Source: Canna indica (taxonomy: Eukaryota > Streptophyta > Magnoliopsida > Zingiberales > Cannaceae). From it: a stretch of 64,000 nt of DNA. The notes under the pieces were generated by a model that saw only the letters and a list, made by a program, of their open reading frames with translations, made no database searches and was not told the DNA's origin. Positions 20,266 through 32,397 of this stretch are shown here, in pieces (within the stretch, counting starts at the first letter, position 1; every line of letters starts with the position of its first letter). The translations under genes were made by a program, and so were the position numbers. Where the stretch lies: positions 63,774,001-63,838,000 of the forward strand of contig CP136891.1 of NCBI GenBank assembly GCA_034359265.1, in the 5' to 3' direction.

Positions 20266-22566
20266 TGTTAAGGCAACTTTTTTCATCATATGTTGCATCT
20301 TTATTCATAAAGATTGTGATGAACCCCATGAATCAGGGCAAATGATTCTGAGGCCATGATGAGATCATGCCAGTGAAGACTTGAAATCTAGATGCCCATG
20401 TTCTAAATGTTCCTAGTCGTAGGATCACCAATTGGGGGATCGGTGATTCCGAATAGACTAGTGCACTTGGTACATGCCCTATACGATAAGGGGTAGTTGT
20501 TCTCACAGTTACCTATGAGCCGTCATTAATGTACGAGTGCATGTGCTCATTAGGGAATGAGTTCACTGAACGGACCTACACGAGGAACACAAAATGGAAT
20601 CCTTACATGAGTGTCAATAGGATGTTCCTCGAGTGATAGTAGGTGCAAGCAGTCCTTGGACCTGAGGTTATCATGGTTACCTTGTGAGTGACGACCCATT
20701 ACTTTGGTTCTATCCCTATGTGGCGCTCAGCGTCATGTGTCGGGTATTACTGGGCATGGGAAAGCATTCATGGAGGTAGGTGAGCAACCAACATGAAATC
20801 GGTTACTTCTAGTGAGAGGAGATAAAGTTCTATGTGTTCCTACAAGTGTCGACTCGAGAATCTCTAGCCAGAGTAGACATGAAAGTCAAGAAGATATTTT
20901 TGACGTTAATTTCATTATTAAGACGACATCTTGGCGGGTGGAATACATATGAATTAGTATTAGGGTTTGACATTTCTTTCGTACCCTTCGGGATATTGTA
21001 ATCGAGGGATTTAGTTGCACGATAACTAATCACCGAAAGGCGTTCGATCCCTGTAGATTGAACCTCACACTATCCGGATAGTCATGACACATTGCTAGAC
21101 GTCAATATTGACTTGTGAGTGGAGTCTCTCACGACCACACTAAAGGGGTTTAGTGGAGGCTTGTAAGATTCCAATAGAAGTCATTCTATCAGATCAGACT
21201 CTCTATTATGCATAACTCACTGCTAGCTTAGTGTGGGACCCAATGGGTCACACACAACAGGCTAACCTTATAACGGGCTTTATGAGATAGAGTCGTAATG
21301 TGGCATTATATGTCTACTAGCATTGACATGTTGCAACTCGATCACGAATCTCGTTTACGGACATAATAGGAAAGGTGTTTCCTATAAGAACGAATGTGCG
21401 AGGAAGGAGTTCCTCGATAACCCTAAATTGTAGGGATTAGCACATAATAATATTTTATGTGGTTGATTAAATTTAATTATGAATTAAATATTTAATTAAT
21501 CACTTGACGGGGATTGTATTTAATTATGAATTAAATATAATTTGATTTTGAATCAAATATACATGATGGGAAAATTAGTCTCTAACCATGAGCCTAACCA
21601 ATTAATTAAGAATTAATTTATTTGGATAAATCCTAATTAATAGGAATTTGATTTATGGAGATAAATCATAAAATTAATAGATATATGATTTATGAGGATA
21701 AATCACAATTCTATTAATTAATAGGAATTCAAATTATTTATTTATGTTAATAGGCTCTTAATTTATGGAGATAAATTAAAGTTTATATTTATTTGGATTT
21801 AATTAATTTTGAATTAATTATAAATTCATTAAATATAAATCATTGTGTTGGAGGTAAACCCCGGAATTTTGAATTCCGGAGAGAGGTTTTAAAAGGGGGG
21901 CCGGGTCTACCTTGGTAGCCACCTATGCCCCTTATAAATAGGTGGTCTAACCTCCCTCAAGAGGGTTAAGCAAATTGGTTATTCATCTTTGAGAAGATTA
22001 AGATTTGGATTCTTTAGAGACTTCTTGAAGAGAAAGGCTCCCAAGAACTCCTCTTCATCTCCATGGGTGGGTGGCCATCAAGATCCTCCATCCCCGATTT
22101 TGCGAAGCCAAATCGAAGGTGTTTTCTTCTTGTGGGTGTCACCTACTTCACCTTCTTGGAGGATTCCATGAAGGGCAGCGAGATAATCCTTCATCTACCT
22201 TCTCCTTCTGTTGTTTTCTCATCCTCTTTTCCCCCCTTTTGGTGCTCGGTTCTTGGTGGAAGGGTCGGCTTCACCTTGGTGTGTTTCGGGGTTGAGATTG
22301 CCTCTCCGTTGAGCCACAACGAGTCCCGGTGTTCGCTGCCCCTTTGTTGTGAGGCACTTGGTGTGGACTTACATTGGAGGACGTGCGTGTGTGCGTCTTG
22401 AAATGGGGATAGGAGCAGTCATACCATCCGCGGTATAAGGTATATCTTCTCCTTCTACTCGTAGTTTGAATTTCTTAAATATTACTAAAGTATATCATTA
22501 TTTTAAGGATAGTTTTTTTTAATTATTATTGTTATTTCCACTGCATTTTTTATTCCTATCCCAACA
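20266..22566 (+). repeat. Long (~2.3 kb) Copia LTR
   Basis: The right end is firm: CCCAACA followed one base later by a primer-binding site. The left end, taken at TGTTAAGG, is only the best guess from TGTT...AACA symmetry. The LTR includes an A/T-rich stretch with repeated TTAATTATGAATTAAATA phrases (21460-21850), a TATA box, and a C/T-rich 3' third. No partner LTR occurs in the window; the element is truncated after the start of gag. Confidence 0.7.
21933..21940 (+). promoter_or_regulatory. TATA box in the long Copia LTR
   Basis: TATAAATA about 630 bp before the LTR end and in the same direction as the gag gene; the transcript would start in the C/T-rich third of the LTR. Confidence 0.55.
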
Positions 22567-22567
22567 G

Positions 22568-24055
22568 TGGTATCATAGCCACCTTTAGCAATTTTTCAGA
22601 ATTTTTATTACGCATTATTGTTGTGTTTACGATTGCTCCATAAATGTCACGATGCCCGATTTTTGTTTTCGGAGTTCTTGAGTCGTTCTCTTGGCTCCAT
22701 GGTTCATGCGATGAATCGGGGTGGTAGCCTACTGTCCAAACTTGTCTTGGACAGATTTCGAACTCAAGAACCCCATGGGTTTATGGTAGAACAGCTCCGA
22801 AAACCGATATTTTCAGCATGTGTTGTTTGGACCGTTTTGGGTGGAAACGTAACCCAATTAGCGTGTTTTCGGATTCTATTTTTTCCTTTCTTTTTTTCAA
22901 TTGTTAGGATGCATGAAAGGATGATTATGGATGAGCCCTATGTGCATGTGACTGTGTGTAAAACGTGGTTGTGTTGATTGCTTGTAAATTTATGAAATTT
23001 TAGCATTGTAACTTTTAAATAGGGCTTGCGTACATCTGCCCTCCTCTTGAGAATTCTGATTGTAATCTTCTTCTCCCTCTCCTTAAACCTTTCCCCAATG
23101 GTTGTTTGAGGTCTTCTTCTTTTAGTTTTGTAAAATTAGAAGTTTAGGGGCAGATTCGCGACGAGCACGCTTACTGCCCCGTTTTGGTGCGCGCACGGAG
23201 AGGAGGTGTTCGGCGTCATGATGATGACGACTTGAACCTCGGAAAGGCACTGATGGAACCGGCAACCTACAAGATGTTTCTGGGCAGCGCCTTGGCGAGA
23301 CAGAGCTCCCTAAAACCCTAGGGTGATGACCTTGGTTCGCCCGGTGGCTCGGGTGGAACCCTTAAAACATCCATAATCATCCTTATTTACTTTATATTTT
23401 TATTTATTGATTTTGCTTCAATTGTTGATAGTTTAGATAATTATAATTGCATGAAGAAACCCTCCAATAATATTGAGTCCGAATGGCTAAGATATTAAGA
23501 ATATCGATCACGCCTTCCATCGTTATGAGGTATAAGTGTGTCTATTGTCACATGGGTTTGTTGTGCAAACACAAGGCCTTTTGTGCTAATAGGCACATCG
23601 CATCTCATATGGCACATACCCTTGTGTCTCTACTACTAGCTTGAACATAACTTACATTGTTGAACAAACTCAAGGGTGATTGTTTTCTCGCTAGGGTATA
23701 CGAACGATGGGTTCAACTCAACTAAGGCTCCTTGGTTTGTTGTGCAAACACAAGGCCATGGTAACCCTAGAGGCAAAACTTGATGTAAGTCGCATTATGA
23801 TGTGATCGGTAAAAAGTTACCTATCCATGGACCTATTAGGGTTTGATGTATTAAATGCGAGACCCGAGTAGGAGAAGTGGGGTTCCATCTTCCCCTAAGG
23901 AAGTCTACCAATGAGGGCTTCCCACTTCCCAACAGGAGAGTCATTTGGGAACCGCAAAAGTTAGTGGGAGTCATGATTAATTAAAAGACCTTAATAATCA
24001 TACATATAACATATCTGTTCATTTATGTCTTTCTTTTCATTGTAGCATATTTAAC
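22568..24055 (+). mobile_element. Copia primer-binding site and leader
   Basis: TGGTATCATAGCCACC at 22568-22583 is a primer-binding site of the initiator tRNA-Met type. About 1.5 kb of untranslated leader follows, with no domain recognised in any frame. It leads straight to the gag start codon at 24056. Confidence 0.75.
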
Positions 24056-24330
24056 ATGTCATCTTCACCGTCGTTGTGTTGCATTCTTGATGCTAATAAA
24101 TTAACTGGACAAAATTACATCGATTGGTTGCGAAACTTGAGGATTGTCCTCACCCAGGAGAGACTTTCCTATATTCTTGATAACAGGCCACCGGATATCC
24201 CTTCCCAAAGGGCTACCGAGGAAGTGAGAGTCACTTACAAGAAGTGGCAAGATGACAGTACTACTGTTCAGTGCATTATGCTCGCCTCTATGTCCGATGT
24301 GTTGCAGCGACAATATAAAAAGATGGACGT
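24056..24330 (+). pseudogene. Copia gag N-terminus, truncated
   Basis: M-S-S-S-P-S-L-C-C-I-L-D-A-N-K-L-T-G followed by Y-I-D-W-L-R-N-L-R-I-V-L is the standard opening of a large plant Copia gag family; L-A-S-M-S-D-V-L-Q-R-Q follows. At about residue 92 the sequence changes abruptly to a fragment of the Tat-type LTR. The frame stays open through that fragment into LINE reverse transcriptase (to 24559), giving a chance chimeric frame of 167 codons. Confidence 0.85.
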
Positions 24331-24416
24331 TGAGTGGGGCCGCGTGGCTTGGTTCGGAGTGAAGGGTGGGGCGCTGTTGGGTATAGTCCGACCGGGCCTA
24401 ACAGTTCTAGTCCAGT
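24331..24416 (-). repeat. Fragment of Tat-type Gypsy LTR
   Basis: GTGGGGCCGCGTGGCTTGG and the following 70 bases match, with scattered differences, 56487-56575 in the other Tat-like fragment. Together with the leader at 20140-20265 it suggests the long Copia inserted into a Tat element and both were later truncated. Confidence 0.6.
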
Positions 24417-24849
24417 CCAGTTGTCAACTTCAATGTTGCATTAATCGAGTTCAATCAAGGTGTTTTAAGAGCTTTAAGGGGGTAAGGCATGGGGATCCCC
24501 TTTCCCCATACTTGTTTATTATTCTTCAGGAGCTTCTATCTCAATCATGTGTTGGTTGAGAGAGAAGTTGTTGTGGGTCACATAAAAATTTTCAAATGCA
24601 AGAATATTTCGGTGAGTCATCTCTTTTTTGTTGATGATATCATCTTAACTGTGAAGTGCTGCAAAAAATCATGTGAGAATATTAAAGCAATCTTGAACCG
24701 GTATGGAAGGATTACAAATCAGAGAATAAATTTTGAAAAGTCGAAAAATTTCTTTCCATGTGAATATCCAAAAAAAGAAAGATGAAATATGTGAATTGGT
24801 GGGTATCAATGAAGGATCTCTCCCTTTAAAATATATCGGAGCATGTATT
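24417..24849 (+). pseudogene. Host LINE, fragment 1: reverse transcriptase palm
   Basis: G-V-R-H-G-D-P-L-S-P-Y-L-F-I-I (24480 on) and, after a frameshift, L-F-F-V-D-D-I-I-L-T (about 24620) are the two central reverse transcriptase motifs of plant LINEs; the catalytic D-D pair is present. R-I-N-F-E-K-S-K and, further on, Y-I-G-A-C-I-D-K follow. The hAT element inserts after this and the sequence resumes at 28395. The endonuclease and start of the reverse transcriptase are missing. Confidence 0.85.
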
Positions 24850-24857
24850 GACAAAAG

Positions 24858-27800
24858 CAAGGGCGAAGCCACGTTATAGCTTGGGTGTCCAATGACACCC
24901 CTACATTTTAAATATAATTTTACATATACATGCAAGGGCCCCACTTAGACACCCCTTCATGAAAAATTTTGCACCCCCTTCCAATATCGCTACAGCGTCT
25001 CTTCGGAATTCGGTCACCCACTCGCCTCAAATCTCTCCTTAATTAGCTCAATTATTGGTTGTTTCCAAATCCTCTCTTCACCGTCTTTTCTCTCTCTCCT
25101 CACGATCTCTCACCTCTGCACTTCCATCAGCCCAGATTCACTCAATCGCTCATTCTGCTCGCACAGTCGCACATCACAGTGGACTAGCAAAGGGATGCCT
25201 CACGCCTGGATGCTGAGGCAGTGAGGCATCATGGCTAGTTCGCTACGATGCTACTGGAGTACCGGCGGAGTCGTGGAGGCGCAGAGCAATGGCCATCGCC
25301 CATTGACCCATCGCAGATTCGCTCGGCACTCACTGCTCGCACATCACAGGCTCACAACAGACTAGCGGAGCAATAAGGACGCCTCACGCCTGGACGCTGA
25401 GGCATCATCGCTACAGGCGGAGGCGCAGACTCACAGAGCATTGCCGCACTATCACCGCCGACGCCGGAGCATCCTGAATCCACACTTGTAAGCAAATAAT
25501 AACTATATTATATATAAGAAATCAGTTTTAAATCAACACTTCAAGAGCAATCCTGAATCCATTATAATGATTAATTACAAAAATTATTACTTGCAAGTTG
25601 CTTCCCACTTGTATGCTCGAGCACTCCAAGACTCAAAGTCAAAGTCAAAGCTTCATCTGAATCATCTTCATCTTCCTCTTGAGACTTGAGTCCAGGTAAG
25701 TAAATAATACATTATATATTAGAATTTAGAAATAGTTTTAATTTTAAATTACCACTGCAAATCTACAATTAACAAAGAATTATATATTTGTTATTGATTG
25801 TATAAAAATTTAGGTTATGTTATGAATTGATTAATATTTATTATTTTAAAGCTAAGAGTTGATTTTCAATTTAATTAAATATATTGCTTAAATGTATTAA
25901 ATAGGTTGTGGATAGATTTCTCAAATGAGAAACATCATCAGATCAATCACCATCTTCACAAGGTGGTGCAAAACAACTTAAAAATCAGTTTCGAGTTCTA
26001 GATAACATTGATGATCTTACTTGTGACCCTGGGTTACGACACAAAATTTCAGAGTATCATCCTAATGATTGAGATAAGATACGAAGATGGTATTTAGAGA
26101 AGGGACCTTTTCAACCTCGTACATATAAATTTCCACAAAAAGAAATGGGAACTTCATCACGAAGATTTTGTGCATCATGATTTAGTAAGCATCCTAGTTG
26201 GCTTGAATATAGCATAGAAAAAGATGATGCTTTTTGCTTTTGTTGTTATTTATTCCGAAATGATATGGGCAAACAAGGTGGAGATGCATTCACTGTAAAG
26301 GGATTCACTACTTGAAATAAGAAAAATGAAAGCTTTATAAAACATATTGGTGGTCTGAATAGCGCTCATTCTCAAGCCTTAAAGAAATGTGATGACCTGA
26401 TGAAACAAGATCAACATATTAAAACTACATTGTGTAGACATTCAGAAGAAGTCCACAATATATATAGAAACTAATTGTCTGCTTCAATGGATTGTGTCAG
26501 ATTGCTTTTACGACAAGGGCTTCCATTTCGTGGTCACGACGAATCAACAAGTTCTAAAAATCAAGGAAATTTTTTAGAACTTCTCAAATTTTTAGTGGAT
26601 CACAATTCAGACATAAAGAAAGTTGAACTAGATAATGCTCCAGAAAATAATAAGTTGATTTCTTCAAATATTCAGAAAGATATTGTTCATGTTGTTGCAC
26701 TAGAAACCACTAATGCAATTGTTAAAGATTTAGGAGATGAATTCTTTGCTATCATAGTAGATGAGGCACATGATGCATCTGATAAAGAACAAATGACTCT
26801 TGCTTTGCGCTATGTAAATAAAAAAAGAGACATTATTGAGTGTTTCATTGGGATAGTGCATGTCAATGATACCCCAGCTTTATCACTTAAGGCAGCAATT
26901 GAGTCATTGCTTTCTAAATTTGGACTAAATATGTCCAGAATACGTGGACAATGATATGATGGTGCTAACAACATGCGAGGGGAGTTCAATGGACTCAAAA
27001 GTTTGATATTAAAGGAAAATCCCTCTGCTTTCTATGTACATTGTTTTGCGCATCAACTCTAACTTACACTTGTGGTCGTTGCAAAAAATCATTTTCAAGT
27101 TACATTATTTTTTGAATTGGTATCCAACCTGTTGAATGTAGTTAAAGGTTCATGCAAGCGTCAAGATATGGTTCGTGATAAAAACATGACAAAAGTTAAA
27201 GAAGCATTGGCAATTGGGGAAATTGTGACTGGACAAGGATTGAATCAAGATATTAGTCTTAAACGTCCAGCAGATACTCGTTGGGGCTCACATTATGGAA
27301 CAATAATTAATTTGATCTTGATGTTTTCTTCAGTAAGTGAGGTTCTTGAATATGTTACAGAAGATGGTTGGACAATGAAGCAAAAGGTAACAGCCAGTGG
27401 TCTTTTAGATTCAATGCTCACATTCGATTTTGCATATGATGAAAAATATATTGGGTGTTACCTATGAATTATCATCACTCTTACAACGGAAAGATCAAGA
27501 TATTGTGAATGCTATGAATCAGGTCAAAATTTCAAAGGAGCGATTGCAAGCAATGAGAAATGATGGTTGGGAGGATTTATTAAATGAAGTATCATTATTT
27601 TGCAATAAGCATGATATTGAAATTTCGAATATGAATGAAGTATATGTTCTTAAGAGAAGATCACGACGTAAAGCTCAAGCACAACCTATTACATATTTGC
27701 ATTATTATCGAGTAGATTTATTTTATAGCGTCATAGATATGCAACTTCAAGAACTTAATAAACGATTCACTAAAACGACAACAGAGTTACTTCTTTCAAT

Positions 27801-28394
27801 GCAGTGTTTAAATCCAGATAATAATTTTGATGCTTTTAACAAGGAAAAGTTGATTCAGTTTGCTCATTATTATTCGTCTGAATTTTCTGCAGTTAAACTG
27901 GTGATGCTTGAGTCCCAACTTGAGAATTACATTGTTGATATGTGTAATAACGAGGAATTTTCAAACTTAAATGGGATTGGAAGCCTGGCAAATAAGTTAG
28001 TTGAGACTAAAAGAGAGAATGTCTATCCATTGGTTTACTTACTCATATATAAATCTTACCTGTTGCTATTGCAATTGTGGAGAGATCATGTTCGGCAATG
28101 AAGGTGGTTAAAACTCGATTGCGTAATCGGATGGGAGATAATTGGATGAATGATTGTCTTGTTACTTACATCAAGAGTGATGTGTTTGAAAAAATTGATA
28201 ATGAATTGATTTTGCAGTGTTTCCAGAGTATGAAGAGTCGCAGAGGACAATTACGAGGAAAGACTTTGTAAAAAATTTTAAACATTTCTTTTGACATAAT
28301 AAAAGTCTGATTTATATTTAGGATCATTTGATAAGTATTTTTTAAAATGAAGAATTTAAAAATACTGCACCCCCTTAGTCCGGGTCCTGGCGTT
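24858..28394 (+). mobile_element. hAT DNA transposon with broken transposase
   Basis: Ends CAAGGGCGAAGCCACG on the left and, inverted, AACGCCAGGACCCGG on the right, degenerate versions of the C-A-rich hAT termini. The 8-bp flanks GACAAAAG (24850-24857) and GCCAAAAG (28395-28402) match at seven positions. Removing it restores the LINE frame G-A-C-I-D-K-S-K-V-P-I-N. The first 1 kb is noncoding: C/T-rich leader to about 25480, with A/T-rich intron-like DNA and short exon-like pieces to 25895. The transposase occupies 25896-28271. Confidence 0.9.
25896..28271 (+). pseudogene. hAT transposase (DUF4371 / TTF zinc finger / hAT C-terminal type)
   Basis: Order: TTF-type zinc region (C-D-P-G-L-R-H-K-I-S, then C-F-C-C-Y-L-F near 26230, and F-I-K-H-I-G-G-L-N-S-A-H); DUF4371 (F-L-E-L-L-K-F-L-V-D-H-N, F-F-A-I-I-V-D-E-A-H-D-A-S near 26750 with a probable catalytic aspartate, Y-D-G-A-N-N-M-R-G near 26960, Y-V-H-C-F-A-H-Q-L); the all-alpha insertion; and the C-terminal dimerisation region (V-E-R-S-C-S-A-M-K, then L-R-N-R-M-G-D-N-W-M-N-D). 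At least six in-frame stops (such as TGA in R-G-Q-*-Y-D-G) and frameshifts near 27430 and 28065 abolish function. Confidence 0.92.
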
Positions 28395-28402
28395 GCCAAA
28401 AG

Positions 28403-29351
28403 TAAAGTTCCAATAAATGTTCAAATGCATATTGTTAGTAAAGCTGAAAATAAATTAGACAATTAGGCAAGTAAAAATATATCACAAGCTGGCAAAATAG
28501 TTCTACTCAATTCTATGGTAAATTCCATTCTCATTCGTGCTCTTGCTTCCATTTGGATTAATGATAAAGTAGTGAAGGAGAAGGAGTATGGACAATTAGC
28601 AAGGGATTATTTCTGGAGATCAGTTTCAAAAGGTCGTGGATTCCACTTAGTTGGAAGAAGATTACCTTAGTATAGCAAATGGAAGGTCGTGGATTCCACT
28701 TAGTTGGAAGAAGGTTACCTTAGTAGAGCAAATGGAGGATTAGGTGTCAGAGACTTGAAGTTGGTTAAGACATCTATACTTGAAGAAGGTTGCCCTTGTT
28801 GAATAAAAAAACTTATTGTTGAGTTAATCTCTTGAATTAGAGATAGAAAAATATTCATCCATGGAATGTTCTTTATGGAAAAAGTAAAAGTTGGACTGTG
28901 AAGGGAATGTTTTCAGCCATGGCGAAACTTAGAAATGGCCTGAAATTAAAGATTGGTAATGGTAGAAGCACCAATATATGGAGAGGTCCTTGGATTGAAT
29001 GTATCTATCTAGATGGATGGCCAACTTATATTAATATGGATATCATGAATGAAGTTAACATGGGCAGTGATCTTATAAATAATGAGGAATAGAATATGAT
29101 ATTGATTAAATCACTCTTGGGAGAAGAGCTTGTGAAAATTATAGCTCAGATATACCTTCCACAATTAAAGAGACATTGAAGATAAATGGATATGGGCTCT
29201 TGATAATAAATGTAAGCTTACTTGTAAAGTTGCTTATAATTTTCTGAAAAATGGAGATAGAGAAAGCTCCAAAGTTTATTTTGATTGGAAGTTGTGAAAT
29301 TTCAGAGTGCTACCTAAAATCAAAGTCTTTGTTTGGAAGTTGATCAATGGA
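28403..29351 (+). pseudogene. Host LINE, fragment 2: after the reverse transcriptase palm
   Basis: Continues from fragment 1: V-Q-M-H-I-V-S-K-A-E, I-S-Q-A-G-K-I-V-L-L-N-S-M, W-I-N-D-K-V-V. Further on come M-K-G-M-F-S-A-M-A-K-L-R and G-L-K-L-K-I-G-N-G-R-S-T-N-I-W-R-G-P-W (about 28945), the usual LINE linker, then the start of zf-RVT (C-K-V-A-Y-N-F-L-K, then K-V-F-V-W-K-L-I-N-G-R), where TRIM-2 interrupts. Several stops; a 53-bp duplication lies at 28630-28735. Confidence 0.85.
28630..28735. repeat. 53-bp tandem duplication in the LINE
   Basis: AAGGTCGTGGATTCCACTTA at 28630 recurs at 28683; the two units differ by two or three bases. It duplicates part of the LINE linker coding sequence. Confidence 0.85.
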
Positions 29352-29356
29352 AGATT

Positions 29357-29613
29357 TGTGTTAAAGTCTCATATTACTTGAGGTTGTGGTCTAGATGGCC
29401 TTTAAATAGATTGGGCAATCCTCCCCCTTTGAGCTAGCTTTTAGGGTGAAGTTAGGTCCAAGTCTGATTTTCTAACATGGTATCAGAATCAAACCTATGG
29501 TTGAGAGTGGGTCACCTGCAGAACTTCACGCTCCAGATGTGGACTCTGGGGCAATCCTCCCCCTTTGAACTAGCTTTTGGGGTGAAGTTAGGTTCAATGC
29601 TGATTTTCTAACA
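29357..29613 (+). mobile_element. Second TRIM, with truncated right LTR
   Basis: Left LTR 29357-29477 (TGTGTTAAAGTCTC ... TTTCTAACA), then primer site TGGTATCAGAATCAAACC, a short internal region, and a right LTR that lacks its first half (from about 29548). Flanked by exact 5-bp duplications AGATT (29352-29356, 29614-29618). It inserted into the zf-RVT coding part of the LINE: K-L-I-N-G-R before, L-P-T-T-R-C-L after. Related to the TRIM at 1062-1393 but clearly diverged. Confidence 0.93.
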
Positions 29614-30194
29614 AGATTGCCTACAACTAGGTGTCTTACAAGGATAAGCAGTATAAATAAACATAAATGTTTTGCTTGTGAGGATGATTTGGATAGTATT
29701 TCACGTATTTTCTATGAATGTAAACTTGCAGTAAACCTCTGGAGCACTTTGGAGACTGTGCTGAATTGTCGTTTTGAACTTAGGGAGCAATGGTCACAAT
29801 GTAAATGGACTGATGAAGGAAGGAAGTTACATCTGATTAGTTGCATTGTTGCAGGACGTACTGTGGTACCTTTGGAAAAACATAAATGAGATATGCTTTA
29901 ATGGAAATGGATTTGGACATAATTCCTTAGTATATAAAGTCCTGGCTGATTTAAGTAACATCAAATATTTGAATCAATGTTTTCCTAAATGTGTGAATGT
30001 GATTAATACTACTGCAGGAAATCAGAACTCCAAGTCCAGAAACGATACAATCTACAATATGCCAGATGTTCTAGCTAAAGACTATATGGACAATGAAACA
30101 AAACATTTGGTTTTCTGTGATGCTGCATGGATTAAACAAACAAATAAGACTGGGTTGGGCTTTTCCATTTTAAATGAAAAGAAGGAAGAAGTTT
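29614..30194 (+). pseudogene. Host LINE, fragment 3: zf-RVT and start of RNase H
   Basis: L-P-T-T-R-C-L-T-R, then C-F-A-C-E-D-D-L-D-S-I-S-R-I-F-Y-E-C complete the zf-RVT motif. After a frameshift come V-L-W-Y-L-W-K-N-I-N-E-I-C-F-N and, near 30110, L-V-F-C-D-A-A-W-I with T-G-L-G-F-S-I-L, the start of a plant LINE RNase H (RVT_3) domain. The Copia at 30195 interrupts here; the domain resumes at 42642. Confidence 0.88.
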
Positions 30195-30469
30195 TGTTAA
30201 GATGCAGTGTGATATAAGTGACAATGTGAAATTTCTATGTAAATTTTCCTTATTGTACAGATATCATGTAATGAGTCATAATAAGTGTAAGGGGCACATT
30301 AGTCTTTTATATTATCCACTGTTATCGTAGCTATATGAGGCGCGATAATTCAAACTGTAAGCTTCTTAATTCTGTTGCTAAATAATAATTGGGAGAACTC
30401 TTCTTCCTCTCTGGTTTTACCCTTGATTGTTCTTCTATTTCTGTTCAATCAAGATTCAATGTTCATCAT
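30195..30469 (+). repeat. Copia 5' LTR
   Basis: 275 bp, TGTTAAGATG to GTTCATCA. Short for a Copia LTR, in the range of several plant Copia families. Confidence 0.9.
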
Positions 30470-30486
30470 GATATCATAGCAGGGAT
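30470..30486 (+). other. Copia primer-binding site
   Basis: TGATATCATAGCAGGGA directly follows the 5' LTR and resembles the initiator tRNA-Met type site. Confidence 0.75.
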
Positions 30487-30544
30487 TGATCTAAGAAAGG
30501 GGGCATTTCTGAAAGTTGAAGTCATCTGATCAAGCGTCAAGCAT

Positions 30545-31128
30545 ATGGCGAGGAACAGGAGATCTCAAGCAGCCAGATCTCAAACTGGAGAGTCAAGAAG
30601 CCTACTGGAAGGCGGATCGATGATGGAATTCGTCGAGATAGAAGATAATCTGTATTTGCTCCAGGGGAATGACAATTCAAGTGTGACACTGGTTGCGATG
30701 CAGCTATCAGGACACCAGATTATTTGTCATGGAAGGCATCGATGTGATCGCCCTTTCAGCCAAGAACAGAATAGGGTTCGTCAATGGATCGATCGAACCA
30801 CCGGAAGATACATCTCCGAGATACTGATTGTGGAGGAGATGCGACGACATGGTGAAACCTTGGATTCTTCGGTCAATCTCACCCAATCTAAGTCCCAGCA
30901 TCATTCATGCGAAGACAGCAACAAATATATATGTGGTCAAACCTCGAGAGCAGATTCGGGAAGACCAATGAACCACGGATTTTTGAGCTTCAAATGCAAA
31001 TTACCACTACAAAACAAGGTAATATGTCAATCTCAACATATTACACAAAATTAAAGTCCTTATGGGATGAATTAGAAGCCATAGGTGCTAGTTCTAAATG
31101 TGATTGTATGGAAAAAAGGCAAGATGTG
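30545..31128 (+). pseudogene. Copia gag, part 1
   Basis: In shifting frames the sequence shows S-V-T-L-V-A-M-Q-L-S-G, V-I-A-L-S-A-K-N-R-I-G-F and then (30907 on) S-N-L-E-S-R-F-G-K-T-N-E-P-R-I-F-E-L with S-T-Y-Y-T-K-L-K-S-L-W-D-E-L (UBN2-type gag). It is interrupted by the solo LTR at 31129. Frameshifts lie near 30700 and 30890. Confidence 0.85.
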
Positions 31129-31599
31129 TGTCACTCCCTGTTTCACAAGGACACGTGATCAGCCAGGATACGTGGACGTACCCCGAAGCCTACCAATGCA
31201 GACACTCAATCATGCGCATAATGAATGGAAGAGATGCGATAACTAGAAATCCATATGCATAAATGATAATTATCCAAACAGAACATTAAGCTCCAAAGGT
31301 TCACACTTAAAGCAAATACAAGTTCACATGCAAGAATGGAAAAGACTCTACGACTCGACTACAACTCCACTAGACCCGCCACGAGATCTGCAATACAAGC
31401 TTGCTCCCCCAACCGCGCCACGTCCACTGAGTAGTACCTCACTGGTCAGGATCTGCAAAATAACATGAAGGAAAGTGGTGAGTTCCTAAAGAACCCAGTG
31501 AGTGGCTCTACCGAGCCCTCCACATAAATCCCGAGCATAATACAAGTGAATGAAATTGTTGAATACAATAGCAACGTAAGTAAAGATTTCCTCCGTGAA

Positions 31600-31830
31600 C
31601 TTATGCTTGTCACTCGGCCTGAATCGGCCCAACATTAAACTTAACGCCCATTCAGCCAACGAGGGCCCATATCATCTACCAGACCCAAAGAGGCCCAATC
31701 ACACACTCAGTCCACAAGGCCCAAACCATATACTCGGCCCATAAGGCCCAATCAACATATACTTGGCCATAAGGCCCAATCAATATATACTCGGCCATAA
31801 GGCCCAACCAATATATACTCGGCCCGATGA
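31600..31830. repeat. GGCCCAATCA-TATACTCGGCC short repeats
   Basis: Phrases of the type CTCGGCC(C)ATAAGGCCCAATCAATATATA repeat at roughly 28-30 bp, at least four times, within the solo LTR. Confidence 0.8.
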
Positions 31831-32397
31831 ACTAGGATGGCATGCTAGTTTTGGCACCCACTCTGGTTGGGAAAAACCCTCTAACCAAGCCACTCGGGTC
31901 CATCGTCAGTGTGGCTCACTGACGGAACTCTCGACCCATAACTCACCACTCGGGTCCATCGTCAGCATGGCTCACTTACGGCAACTCTCAACCTGTATCC
32001 AATCTCGTTGAGTCGGGACCAATCTTACCAATTGCTACGCTTCTCGGCCCGACCATCATCCAAACACAATCACAATCACAATCAATGCTTATTGCACATA
32101 AAGATAAATAAACAATTCCTCGGATGCTCTATCGTTTTGCCGACTACTCAGGTACATGAACGCGCATCCCAAACCAACCCTCTATCCGGCTCATATCTAT
32201 CTCTCGGCTCTAGTCCATCACCCGGGTTTCTACTTCGGTATGAATACCATAAGTTTCATCATGTACATCCAAGCTCAGCATGCATATATATGATCTAGAC
32301 TTATGCATGAAAATGAATACCACATGTATTTGAAGCAATACTAGGTGGATATGCCACGGACAAGGTGAATCTACATTTCCATCATGTATGTCAGTTA

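Noticed and set aside
22063..22977. Open frames inside the long Copia LTR and its leader
   Set aside because: They lie in LTR and leader of a Copia, show no domain, and overlap each other in several frames.
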